A stretch of DNA of 49,015 bases from Anaerolineales bacterium (lineage in GTDB: Bacteria > Chloroflexota > Anaerolineae > 4572-78 > J111): NCBI GenBank assembly GCA_012032575.1, contig JAAUSP010000002.1, positions 1 to 49,015 of the forward strand, read 5' to 3'. The notes under the pieces were generated by a model. The model was not told where the DNA came from and did no database searches. It worked only from the letters and a program-made list of their open reading frames with translations. How positions within the stretch are numbered: position 1 is the stretch's first letter; each line of letters starts with the position of its first letter. Shown here in pieces: positions 40,301 through 49,015 of this stretch. The translations under genes were made by a program, and so were the position numbers.

Positions 40301-43300
40301 ACCGCCGCCGGAGGTGGTGGCTGTGTTGCCGTGCAGGCTGTTGTTGATAAAATTCAGCGTGCCCCCACCTTTGTACACCCCGCCTCCGGCTCCGGTGGTG
40401 GCGGTATTATTGAAAATAAAGTTATTCCACAAAATTGAGGTTCCACCTGCACTGTAGAAACCTCCACCATTCGTCGCCCTGTTATTACTTAGCCGGGTTT
40501 GCGAGAGGGTCAGGGTTCCACCTACCTGGTAGATTGCGCCGCCGTGTCCGCTGGCCGTGGTATTGGAGATGGTAATTTCTTGCAGCACCGAGTTACCGGT
40601 TTCAAGATAAATACCACCGCCCCGCGTGGCCGAGCTGTCCAAAATGATCAATCTGGTCAGCGTGGGGGCAGAGGTCCCTTTGACATAAATCGCTCCACCA
40701 ACCCCACCCCCTCCGGTGCCGTTGCGGATGGTGAACCCTTCCAGCAGGGGTTGAAAGACAGGCGTGACTTCAATCAACAGCGCCCGCCCGCTGTTCTGGG
40801 CATCTATAGTAGTGAGATTCACAACGGGGTCCGGCGTAGTCCAGTTACTCCGGCTGAAACCACCCCGCAAGTTGATATATTGATTGATGTTGATATCGGT
40901 TTCGGGGTAGACCCCCCCGGCTACTTTCACGGTATCCCGGAAAGCCGTCTGACCAACCCCATGCTTGATTGTGGCGCAGGGCGAGGCACTCTGGGTACAG
41001 TTGTTGTCGGTATCCTGGCCGTCGGAGGCAACATAACGGTCGCCAACCGTGGCTAAGGCGGTGGTCGTGTCAACCGCGGTGGCGGAAATGCCATATACGG
41101 CCGATGTGGCGACCACTCTGCTCACATCGAATAGATTGGCCGGGGCCGTATTGGTTATCTGAACGCTGACGGTAATCAGGGCAGAGCCGCCTGCCGGCAA
41201 GGTGACTGTGCCTGTTGGCCCAACTAGCCGGCCCCACCCCCTGGAGGAGTCAAATGACAGGTTGAAGGTGTCGGTCACCGGGCCGATATTGGTCAAAATA
41301 TGGGTGTAGGTTAGAATTTCGCCGGGCTTGGCGCTTTGGTTATAGTTAGGAACAAGCTGCGCCCCCGGACTGGAAAGCAGGTCTGTGGCCGTATCGAAGA
41401 CCCCCGGATTGGTCCCGGAAGTAGCGGTAATGATGGTCCGGTTGTCCACTCCTCCGGTAACGGTGAGGGGAACTGTGACCACCACGTTGAAGTTCAGACT
41501 GGCTCCTGCCGGTAAGGTCACGGTCTGGGTAGTGCCCACCAAAGCGACCGGCCAGCCATCGCTGTTGACAATAGTAAGATCAACCGTATCGTTCTGGCTG
41601 GGGTTGTTGCCCAGGTTGGTGAGGGTGTGGTTAAAGGTGAAGGCGGTTCCTCTGATCTGGATGACATCGGTCACTACTTTGCCGGGGGCATCGCTCAGCG
41701 CTACACCGGGGTAAACGGCGCTTTCATCCGCTCCAATATCGCTGCGACTGCCCTGAGGCCGGGTGTCGCCCTCAAAATCTGCGCCCAGGCTCGAAGCCGG
41801 GTCGGCGGCATTGATGAGCGGCGAAGTGTACTGCAAGTGTAGATTGGGCGGTGCAGCCGCAGTATTTTGAAAATTGGGGGAGACATCTAACAGATCATAC
41901 GGGCCAAAACTCGAAGGGCCATTTTTGTGACCGGGGCTATTGTTTGAAAAGTCGTTGTAATCCAGGCTAAATTCGCTGCCGGCGCTGGCAATGCCGTAGC
42001 CCTGATTGTCGGCTATAATCGAGTTACGCAGCGTGACCGTCCCGCTGCCGTTGCTGCTGCTGGCATAGATACCGCCGCCCTGAGAAATTGCCGAATTGCT
42101 ATAGATGGTGTTGTGCTGCAAGATGGCGCTGCCCCGGCCAGAATTGTAGATGCCGCCGCCGGTATTACTGGCCGAATTGCCATAGATAACGTTATTCTGG
42201 AGAAGCGCCTGACCGGAACTGTCCAAATAAACCCCGGCTCCGTCGCTGCTTGACCCACCCGTAATATACAGGCTGTCCAGAGTCACTGCCGCCGAGCCGG
42301 TGACGGAGACTACCCGTCCCTGACCATTGGCATCGAGGAGGGTGGGGCCGTAACCGGCGTTGAGCCAATCGGTGACGGTGTATCCGCCGCGCACCGTCAG
42401 GTTTTTGTCCAGCAGAAGCGTCTGTTGCTGCCCGCTGCTGCTGACACAACGGCCGGCCACCTGGACGGTACCGCCCGCCGTGGCATTGTTGACAGCAGTT
42501 TGAACATCGGTGTAGACCTGGCCGGTCTGAACTATGCGGGCATAACAGGTGCTGGCCGGGTCGGTATACTCGTCAGCGCCGCGATCCATGCCCGCCCCAA
42601 AAGGCCGGCCTTCACCGTCAACATCTATCGTCGCGCTGGTGCTGGTACCGCTGTTGAGAGCTAATGAGCCGGAAGCCGGCAAGTGGAGATTGGCGTCCAG
42701 GTTAGGATCATTGACCCGGTTATTCGTGCCAAAGGTGGTGGGATTGTAGGTTGCACTGGCATCCTGAAAATCAGTGGGTGAGTTGCCATAGAAGTCGGTG
42801 TAGGCAACGCTCAAGCCGGAACCGATAGTATCACTGAAAATGCCGCCACCGGAGACGGCGGTATTACTGACAATGAGGTTATTGGTAATCGCTACTGTGC
42901 CGGTAAAAGCATAGACTCCACCGCCCTTGCCAGCCGCATTATTGGCATAGAAGGTGTTATTTTCTAGCTTAACCGAACCATTACTAATATAAATCCCCCC
43001 TCCATCTCCAATCGTGGCGTTGCTGGCATTATTTGAATAAATTAAAGTGCTTTTAAGGGTTACATCTCCGTTACCAATATAAATTCCACCAGCCAAGGGG
43101 GCAGAATTGCTAAAGATTTGAGCCGCCTCGATTAAGACATTCCCTGAATCAATGCTCAACCCGCCGCCCAATGATTGACTTGAATTTGAGTAAATCCAAC
43201 TGCCTCTGAGAATGAGGGTAGCTGCATTAGCCACACCTCCACCACTGCCCCCTGACGTTATGTTTCCGTAAATCCGGCTGTTTTCCAGGGTCAACGTGCC

Positions 43301-43864
43301 TTCATTATAAACTCCGGCACCGTTATCAACATTCACATTTCCGCCGGTCAAGCGAAAACCACTCATCGTCGCTACAACAGAGGTAGCCACATAAACAACG
43401 CGCCGTCCGAGGACACTCTGGGCATCAATAATGGTTGAATTCAGGGTAGGATTGGGCGCGGCAAACCAATCGCTCTGATTATAGCCGCCTCGCAGCGTCA
43501 AACTTTTATTCAGGTTCACCACCGCCAGGCTGCTCGACGTTTGATAAACACCAGCCGCTACCCGAATTTCATCGCCGCTGGCGGCATTATCAATTGCTTG
43601 CTGGATAGTCCGGCAAGGCGTAGCAATTGAACACGAGGCGCTGTCTACCCCGGTTGGGGCTACATAATGATAACCGGCAGCCGCCCATATCGGCTGAGGC
43701 AGGCCCAGCAGCCCTATTAAGGCAACTAAAAACACACCTAAGCCTATAAAAAAAACCGGTATCAGTCGCCGTAGAGAAACCAGCGTGGTCTGATACCGGT
43801 TAGATTTAGCATAACCGATTGGGTTGAACTGGGGGCGAAATTCTGGCGGAGAAGTTCGTTGCAT
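28395..43864 (-). CDS. Giant secreted beta-helix and DUF11 repeat protein, about 5,150 residues, several frameshifts
   Basis: I read five open pieces as one gene: 43864-38759, 38783-38562, 38565-36160, 36388-35711 and 35714-28395. Each break falls at a short run (near 38866, 38577 with a second slip near 38545, 36357, 35718) and repeats resume at once. N terminus: basic region, one hydrophobic helix (about 34-55), likely cleaved after IWAAA. Then about eight parallel beta-helix modules, each opening like CRTIQQAIDNA..GDEIRVA and closing with a D-x-RP...D-x-GADE block (choice-of-anchor Q/Pmp-like), with three DUF11-like inserts. From about 33350 on come DUF11 domains, the last eight as tandem repeats, then Ig-like domains, YVYLPIIMNG and a CARDB-like end. 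It should be an extracellular adhesin or sheath protein. No sortase or membrane anchor is seen at its C terminus. Confidence 0.85.
29520..31945 (-). repeat. Eight tandem DUF11 repeats of about 300 bases inside the giant gene
   Basis: Each unit starts with a phrase of the type LTISKTPDSQ and contains FTITVTNSGDITLTNV and a single CxxS/C pair region. Two neighbouring units are nearly identical in DNA over some 85 bases (31156-31240 and 31455-31540), pointing to recent unit duplication. Confidence 0.8.
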
Positions 43865-44096
43865 GAGGGCCTCGTGTATTATGCCTTGTTTGGGAGTATT
43901 CTTAGGAGAAATGCCCGTGGTGTTTTATCGCCCAAACAAAAATAATCGTCCTGATACGTTATTCTGATGAGATCTGATTTTTAAAATCGGTAATTTATGG
44001 TAGCAGCGGCCAGCCCTGCCACCCGAAACAACCGTAAGGGGCAGCGCTGCAAAACCAAATTTAGTTGTTAATTTCGTCAGAAATGATTAAGTAACC
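43865..44096. other. Leader region upstream of the giant gene
   Basis: No gene seen. On the minus strand it holds a GC-rich stretch (about 44010-44060, GCAGCGCTGCCCC...) that can form local hairpins and an AT-rich part before the giant gene start, which has a weak ACGAGG site. It is the likely promoter/leader region of that gene; no known riboswitch could be recognised. Confidence 0.4.
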
Positions 44097-44510
44097 TTAG
44101 TAGGGAAAGGAAACATTATCCCCGGCAGATGAGGTAATTGTCCCACTGCCACTACCAGTGACGCCGGTAAAGGTAAATTGTGGACAACTACTGGAAGTAC
44201 ATGACTGCGATTGGGGAGTCTTGCCGGGAACATTGACCGTAATTGTGGCATTTTGGGATACGGCCACATTTACAAGCACATTACTACCAGGATGTGATGC
44301 AGTGTAACTAGTAATGACTCCACCGGTAACACAACTGCCTGCCTGGAGCGAATTGGCAATCCGGCAGTAAACCTGGGCAACGGCGGGGCCTAAGGTTAAT
44401 AAAATGGCAATAACGACGACGGCGACCAGGACCAAAATCAGAGCATATTCGACCAGTCCCTGGCCCTTTTCTGGAGAAATAGGGGATTTAGTGAGGATTT
44501 TTCTGAACAT
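44097..44510 (-). CDS. Flp/Fap-type pilin-like protein with C-terminal secreted domain
   Basis: The sequence EKGQGLVEYALILVLVAVVVIAILLTLGP, spread over about residues 15-43, is the class of prepilin signal and helix seen in Flp pilins: GQGLVEYAL with the conserved Glu. Unlike short Flp pilins (50-60 residues), this has about 85 more residues, Ser/Thr/Gly-rich with four cysteines (YCRIANS, GSCVTGG, SQSCTSSSC). ATG 44510 (MFRKILTK) gives a normal leader; a GTG at 44540 with a distant AAAGGAG site is an alternative. It lies 232 bases upstream of the giant gene on the same strand, but no Tad assembly genes are in view. Confidence 0.75.
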   Translation of the reverse strand: MFRKILTKSPISPEKGQGLVEYALILVLVAVVVIAILLTLGPAVAQVYCRIANSLQAGSCVTGGVITSYTASHPGSNVLVNVAVSQNATITVNVPGKTPQSQSCTSSSCPQFTFTGVTGSGSGTITSSAGDNVSFPY

Positions 44511-44852
44511 GTTTGCTGGGTATCGCAGCCGTAGCGACACAGAAGCGACACCACTCTCCTTTCGAGATAATGGGAATTCTAATCAGGTGGTCGCTCATAC
44601 CTGAGAAACAGGGATAAACATTGTTCAGGGTACGGTTTAATAGGGTAGGTGTTCAAAAGGAAGCAAAGAAAAAATATTAAAATAGCTTGCTTTCAATTAA
44701 TAATTATTAATAGCCCCCTGTCAGCCCAACCCCAATAACTTAACGAGCTTTCCCTGTTTCTTTTTCTAATCTATTCTGTAGAAGTGAGAGAACTTTGAAC
44801 ACTCGGGATTTCATAAAACTATGATCAACAAAAATTCCAGCCCCGTTGTCCC

Positions 44853-44880
44853 ATTATACCACAGGTTGGCGAAAAAACCA
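44853..44880 (-). promoter_or_regulatory. Possible extended -10 promoter toward the pilin gene
   Basis: On the minus strand TGTGGTATAATGG (TATAAT at 44858-44853 with TGG before it) fits an extended -10 box. It has no good -35 box. A near copy, TGTGGTATAATG, lies inverted at 44979-44988. If used it would give a leader of about 300 bases to the pilin start. Confidence 0.35.
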
Positions 44881-44961
44881 GTGGCAAAATTCACAATCGT
44901 TGTAGGACATTGGTCAGGTATTGTAGGTTGGTTATACTCCTTTTTAACGCCATTAATAGGG

Positions 44962-44987
44962 TTGACATGAACAACTTGTGGTATAAT
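44962..44987 (+). promoter_or_regulatory. Probable promoter of the hybrid histidine kinase gene
   Basis: TTGACA at 44962-44967 and TATAAT at 44982-44987, only 14 bases apart, but with TGG directly before TATAAT (extended -10). The ATG of the kinase gene is 90 bases on. From 44541 to 44850 I see AT-rich sequence with no convincing gene. Confidence 0.5.
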
Positions 44988-45076
44988 GTTCCATAAGATG
45001 GCCTGCTTGCGCAAGGAGGCACAGCAAGCTGAGTTCAGGGGGATTGATTGAACATATTGACAGAGAGAACCCAAGT

Positions 45077-48000
45077 ATGGTCAGCGTAGAACCCCCTTTT
45101 CCAGCCGATGAATCCAGCTTCCAGCTTCTATTTTACCATCACCCGCTGCCTATGTGGCTGTATGACCTGGAAACACTGGTCTTTTTAGAGGTCAATGCGG
45201 CGGCAGTAGACAAGTACGGCTACAGCCGGGCCGAGTTTCTGGCCATGACCATCAAGGATATCCGCCCGGTTGAGGATGTGCCGCGGCTGCTGGCCGATGT
45301 GGCCGCCGTGCGTCCAGCCCTGCAACATTCCGGCCAGTGGCGGCACCGCCTTAAAGATGGGACCCTTGTTAACGTTGACATCACATCCCATAGGCTGACT
45401 TTCAACAGCCGGCCGGCGGCTCTGGTAGTGGTGCAGGATATAACCCAACATCTCCAAACCGAAGCGGCGCTGCGGCGGCTCAACCGCACCTATGCCGTGC
45501 TCAACGGCATTAACCAGGCTATTATCCGCCAGCATAACCCGCAGGCACTCTTCCAGGCAGCCTGCCGCATCGCCATTGAGGCCGGCGGCTTCCGGCTGGC
45601 CTGGGTCGGTCTGGCTAATAACGTTACCGGGCGGATCGAAGTGGTGGCTCAGGCCGGGGAAGCCGGCGATTACCTGGAAAAGATCAACCTGGTATTAAGT
45701 GATGAAACCCGGAAGCACGGACCTACTCCTGGCGCTTATCTGACCGGCCGGCACATTATCGTCAACAACGTCGAGCTTGACTCGCGCATGGCTCCCTGGC
45801 GGGCCGATGCTCTGCGCCAGGGGTATCAGGCCGTAGCCGCTTTTCCGCTGGTGGTCAAGGGGGTAGCACGGGGAACCTTTAGCCTGTACGCCCCTGAGAC
45901 GGGGTTCTTTGATGAGAAGGAAGTGGCCCTGCTTGACGGATTGGCCGAAGACATCGCCTTTGCCCTGGAACGGGCCGAACAGGCCGAAGCCTACCGGCAG
46001 GCCGAAAACGCGCTCAACGAGGCCGAAGCAGGCTTGCGCCGGGCAGCCAATGCTGCCAATGTGGGCTTGTGGGACATGGACTTGCGTACCCTTGAGGTTC
46101 ACTACTCACCGGAGTGGAAACGGCAGCTTGGCTATGAAGATCACGAAATCTTTAACGATTACACCGAATGGCAAAGCCGGGTTCACCCCGATGATTTGCC
46201 CAAAATTGCCGACAAGATTCGGGCTTATCTGCAAAATCCTCACCCAAATTTCAGCTATGAATACCGCCTGCGCCACAAAGACGGCTCCTACCGCTGGATC
46301 CTGGCCCAGGCTTCGCTGGAGGTAGACGCGCAGGGCCAGGCGTGGCGTATGCTCGGTTCGCACATTGATATAACCGAACGCAAACAGGCCGAAGCAGCCC
46401 TGCGCGAGAGTGAAGAGCGCTTCCGGCGCTACTTTGAGCTGGGGTTGATCGGCATGGCCATCAGTTCGCCGGTCAAGGGGATGATGGAAGTCAATGACCA
46501 GCTTTGCCACATGTTAGGCTACAGCCGGAACGAACTGTTGCAAAAGAGCTGGCATGAGCTGACCCATCCCGACGACTGGGCGGACGATCAGGCTTATCGC
46601 AACCGGGTGCTGGCGGGTGAGATTGACGGCTTTAGCCTGGATAAACGTTATATCCGCCGCGATGGTCAGATTGTCGAGGCGACGATATCGGTCAAATGTC
46701 TGCGTTTGGCCAACGGCGCGGTGGATTATTTTGTGGCCTTGATCCTGGATATTACCGAGCGCAAGCGAACCGAAGCCCAACTGCGGCTGCAAAGCGCAGC
46801 CCTGACTGCCGCCGCCAATACCATTGTGATTACCGACCGGGAAGGGCTGATTCAATGGGTTAACCCGGCCTTTACCCGGCTGACCGGCTATGAGCCAGCC
46901 GAAGCCGTAGGCCACAACCTGCGCGACCTGGTTAAATCCGGTAAGCAAAATCCGGCTGTTTACGCCAACCTGTGGCAAACAATCCTGGCCGGGCAGGTCT
47001 GGCAGGGCGAACTAATCAACCGCCGTAAAGACGGCAGTCTCTACACCGAGGAGCAAACCATCACCCCCCTGCGCAACGAGGCCGGCGAGATCACCTACTT
47101 CATTGCCATTAAGCAAGACATCAGCGCCCGCAAGCAGCTTGAAGCGGAAAACCAGCAGCTTCTGGCCCAGGTTTACCAGGCCCAGAAGCTGGAGTCAATT
47201 GGCCGGCTGGCTGGAGGGATTGCCCACGATTTTAATAACCTGCTGGTGCCTATTGTCGGTTATACCGAGTTGGGCATGTTAAAGCTAAACGAGGACAGCC
47301 AACTCTACAGTGACCTTAACCGCATCAAAGGCGCGGGAGAACGGGCCGCGCAACTGACCCGGCAAATTTTGGCCTTTAGCCGGCAGCAAATGCTGGAAAT
47401 AAGAACGCTCGATCTCAACGAGGTAGTTACCGACTTTCTGCCCATGCTGACCCGTTTGATTGGCGAAGATATTATCTTCCAAACCCGTCTGGAGCCTGAC
47501 CTGCCCCCGATCAGAGCGGATAAGGGCCAGCTTGAACAGGTAATGCTCAACCTGGTGGTCAATGCCCGCGATGCCATGCCCGATGGCGGTACGCTGATAA
47601 TTGAAACTACCGCGGTGATGCTGGACAGGGTCTATGTTGCCCGGCATGCCGGGGCCAAGGTGGGGCCGCATGTGATGCTGGCCGTCAGCGATACCGGCCA
47701 CGGCATGGATGCCGCCACCCAGCAGCGTATCTTTGAGCCTTTTTTTACCACCAAGGCCCAGGGCCAGGGCACCGGCCTGGGCCTGGCCACGGCCTTTGGC
47801 ATTGTCAAACAGCATGGGGGCAATATCTGGGTGTACAGCGAGCCGGGCCGGGGCAGCACCTTCAAAATTTACCTGCCGTTAACCACTGTGCCGATCCCTA
47901 CGGCTAAAATAGAGCCGGAAAACGTCGGGACGGTGGTGGGAACGGAGACAATTCTGCTGGTTGAGGATGAACCCGGCGTGCGCCAGCTTATCCGGGACGC

Positions 48001-48304
48001 ACTGCGGGAGCATGGCTACCAGGTATTGGAAACCGGCGAACCTGAAAAAGGGTTGACCCTGGCCCAGACCCACTCCGGCCCCATCCATCTGCTGCTGACC
48101 GATGTGATTATGCCCCAGATCAACGGGCGGGATTTATATCAGCGGGTCGCGGCCAGCCGGACTGGTTTGAAGGTGCTCTACATGTCGGGCTACACCGACG
48201 AGGTGATTGCCCACCACCATGTTCTGGACCAGGGAGTGGCTTTTTTGCAGAAACCCTTTACCATCTACGGTATGTTGCAAAAGGTTAGAGCCGTCTTAGG
48301 CTAG
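45077..48304 (+). CDS. Hybrid sensor histidine kinase (PAS-GAF-PAS-PAS-PAS-HisKA-HATPase-REC)
   Basis: About 1,075 residues with no membrane helix, so cytosolic sensing. Domain order: PAS (20-125), GAF (140-300), PAS/PAC with ITERKQAEAALRESEERF (320-455), PAS (460-580), PAS (590-700), HisKA with phospho-accepting His in LAGGIAHDFNNLL, HATPase_c with NLVVNARDAMPDGG, DTGHGM and GTGLGLATAFGIV, then a C-terminal receiver with LLVEDEPGVRQ and the phospho-accepting Asp in LLTDVIMP. ATG 45077 follows GAGAGAAC; a TTG at 45044 is in frame. No partner response regulator follows, so signalling may go through its own receiver. The signal is unknown; redox or ligand binding by PAS/GAF is typical. Confidence 0.93.
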   Translation: MVSVEPPFPADESSFQLLFYHHPLPMWLYDLETLVFLEVNAAAVDKYGYSRAEFLAMTIKDIRPVEDVPRLLADVAAVRPALQHSGQWRHRLKDGTLVNVDITSHRLTFNSRPAALVVVQDITQHLQTEAALRRLNRTYAVLNGINQAIIRQHNPQALFQAACRIAIEAGGFRLAWVGLANNVTGRIEVVAQAGEAGDYLEKINLVLSDETRKHGPTPGAYLTGRHIIVNNVELDSRMAPWRADALRQGYQAVAAFPLVVKGVARGTFSLYAPETGFFDEKEVALLDGLAEDIAFALERAEQAEAYRQAENALNEAEAGLRRAANAANVGLWDMDLRTLEVHYSPEWKRQLGYEDHEIFNDYTEWQSRVHPDDLPKIADKIRAYLQNPHPNFSYEYRLRHKDGSYRWILAQASLEVDAQGQAWRMLGSHIDITERKQAEAALRESEERFRRYFELGLIGMAISSPVKGMMEVNDQLCHMLGYSRNELLQKSWHELTHPDDWADDQAYRNRVLAGEIDGFSLDKRYIRRDGQIVEATISVKCLRLANGAVDYFVALILDITERKRTEAQLRLQSAALTAAANTIVITDREGLIQWVNPAFTRLTGYEPAEAVGHNLRDLVKSGKQNPAVYANLWQTILAGQVWQGELINRRKDGSLYTEEQTITPLRNEAGEITYFIAIKQDISARKQLEAENQQLLAQVYQAQKLESIGRLAGGIAHDFNNLLVPIVGYTELGMLKLNEDSQLYSDLNRIKGAGERAAQLTRQILAFSRQQMLEIRTLDLNEVVTDFLPMLTRLIGEDIIFQTRLEPDLPPIRADKGQLEQVMLNLVVNARDAMPDGGTLIIETTAVMLDRVYVARHAGAKVGPHVMLAVSDTGHGMDAATQQRIFEPFFTTKAQGQGTGLGLATAFGIVKQHGGNIWVYSEPGRGSTFKIYLPLTTVPIPTAKIEPENVGTVVGTETILLVEDEPGVRQLIRDALREHGYQVLETGEPEKGLTLAQTHSGPIHLLLTDVIMPQINGRDLYQRVAASRTGLKVLYMSGYTDEVIAHHHVLDQGVAFLQKPFTIYGMLQKVRAVLG

Positions 48305-48309
48305 TTTGT

Positions 48310-48397
48310 GGTGCGAAACTCAGCAGAGGCGGCTTCCACGCCGCCGCCGACCGCAGGGAGTGCCGGGCGTAGAAGCCTGGCCCGCTCCTTTCGCACC
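48310..48397. repeat. Palindromic element C: outer stem with two inner hairpins
   Basis: GGTGCGAAA (48310-48318) pairs perfectly with TTTCGCACC (48389-48397). The inside, CAGCAGAGGCGGCTTCCACGC and onward, repeats the core of element B (27221-27270) with the same two hairpins but different outer arms. It starts 5 bases after the kinase stop codon and may act as a terminator. Confidence 0.7.
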
Positions 48398-48463
48398 GAG
48401 TACCAGGCTAACAGCGCCTAAAGTCAACCTGCCACTGGAGGCAGGAGCGAAAGAGAGGACCCG

Positions 48464-49015
48464 ATGACAAAATCTTCCCCGGAGCTGGCAGCTTTTGCCG
48501 CCAGCCTTGACGCCCACCCTGATGATGTCGAGGACATGTATCAATACTGCCTGGCCATGGTCATGGTCGAAACAGGCCAGGCCGAGTTGACCAAGATCGA
48601 GCTGCGTGGCCGGGAACCCTGGTGTACCTTCAAAAGCATTACCGGCGACGAGTTTGTGGTACTCCGGCCCATGCTAAGCCAGACCGAGGAACGGGAGATG
48701 ATGGAAACCATCTGGTCCATCTTTCATCCCAACGAAGGGTCGCTCAGGGTAGTGCGGCCTGCACTGGCGGCCTCGCCGAACCCGGAAAGTGACGCTGCAT
48801 CGCCGCCTCCTCCGCCGCCGCCGGCAGGGCTGGCCTTGGGCAATCGGATCTTCCGTGATCTGAACGGCAACGGCCTGCAGGATGGCGGAGAGCCCGGGTT
48901 GGCCGGCGTTCGGGTACTGTTGTTCGGTGGCTCGCCGTATCAGCAGCTCGGCTCGGTGCTGAGTGCGGGCGACGGAAGTTTACCTGTTCAGCGGCCTGAG
49001 CGCAGGCAACTATGT
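48464..49015 (+). CDS. SD-repeat (SdrD_B-like) surface protein, 3' truncated by window end
   Basis: Begins MTKSSPELAAFAASLDAH after AGAGGACCCG. The first 100 residues form an unrecognised, acidic domain without signal peptide; a run of seven prolines follows, then ALGNRIFRDLNGNGLQDGGEPGLAGVRV-type sequence, the start of an SdrD_B Ca-binding beta domain. Near 48979 (AGTTTACC) one T too many shifts the frame; without it the text reads DGSYLFSGLSAGNY, as expected for the domain. The lack of a signal peptide is odd for a family that is usually secreted. The rest of the gene lies beyond the window. Confidence 0.75.
   Translation, partial: MTKSSPELAAFAASLDAHPDDVEDMYQYCLAMVMVETGQAELTKIELRGREPWCTFKSITGDEFVVLRPMLSQTEEREMMETIWSIFHPNEGSLRVVRPALAASPNPESDAASPPPPPPPAGLALGNRIFRDLNGNGLQDGGEPGLAGVRVLLFGGSPYQQLGSVLSAGDGSLPVQRPERRQLC

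Noticed and set aside
29520..43864. CRISPR-like periodicity in the giant gene
   Set aside because: The repeats are about 300 bases or longer, diverged and in frame; they are protein modules, not a CRISPR array.
43865..44096. Cyclic-di-GMP or cobalamin riboswitch upstream of the giant gene
   Set aside because: Local GC-rich hairpins exist, but I could not match the conserved core of either class.
44811..45074. Minus-strand small open frame of 87 residues upstream of the sensor kinase
   Set aside because: No ribosome site or recognisable domain; it overlaps the probable kinase promoter.

Overview
The window looks like a metagenome-derived contig from Chloroflexota (Anaerolineae/Caldilineae-like). 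Supporting signs are a lipoprotein-like binding protein with a VETVEV/VEKEV stalk after its signal, a YLPIIMNG linker in a giant secreted protein, a Flp-type pilin, DUF11 and SD-repeat surface proteins and many palindromic intergenic repeats. No rRNA, tRNA or CRISPR array was seen. The assignment is inference from protein style, not from a marker gene.

Layout. (1) 1-5086, plus strand: a GntR/FCD regulator fragment, a long transaldolase-family protein, an MmsA-type aldehyde dehydrogenase, and a second, about 90% identical GntR/FCD regulator. (2) 5157-24585, minus strand: a long run of catabolic genes. In transcription order these are a GntR/UTRA regulator, an alcohol dehydrogenase remnant, an FGGY sugar kinase, a class I aldolase, a DapB-like dehydrogenase, a TrzA/AtzA-type amidohydrolase, a Rieske oxygenase, a zinc alcohol dehydrogenase, a homologue of the archaeal/methylotroph formyltransferase Ftr, a corrinoid protein, a non-pyrrolysine MttB-family methyltransferase, an aldo/keto reductase, a CUT1-type ABC transporter (binding protein, two permeases, ATPase), a pterin-binding methyltransferase (MtgA/AcsE-like) and a phytanoyl-CoA dioxygenase-like protein. 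(3) 24613-27092: a divergent promoter region with palindromic operators drives, on the plus strand, a second corrinoid protein and an MtmB (monomethylamine methyltransferase) family protein that has Tyr where archaeal MtmB has pyrrolysine. (4) 27285-44540, minus strand: an LPXTG-type surface protein, one giant (about 5,150 residue) beta-helix plus DUF11 adhesin-like protein, and a Flp-type pilin. (5) 45077-49015, plus strand: a multi-PAS hybrid histidine kinase and the start of an SD-repeat (SdrD_B-like) protein.

Reading the genes together, the most interesting possibility is a corrinoid-dependent demethylation locus. It would have two substrate:corrinoid methyltransferases (MttB-like and a Pyl-free MtmB-like), each beside its own corrinoid protein, one pterin-linked methyltransferase to move methyl groups to tetrahydrofolate, and an Ftr homologue for C1 handling. 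It sits next to O2-dependent enzymes (Rieske, PhyH) and an ABC importer whose ATPase gene overlaps the pterin methyltransferase gene. The substrate is unknown; an N-methylated or quaternary amine, possibly sugar-linked, is an inference. No corrinoid activase (RamA), Rieske reductase or pyl genes are visible here.

Many genes are split by single-base indels, mostly in short homopolymers. Where the protein continues cleanly in the next frame I annotated one gene and flagged the shift. The pattern looks more like read/assembly error than gene decay.
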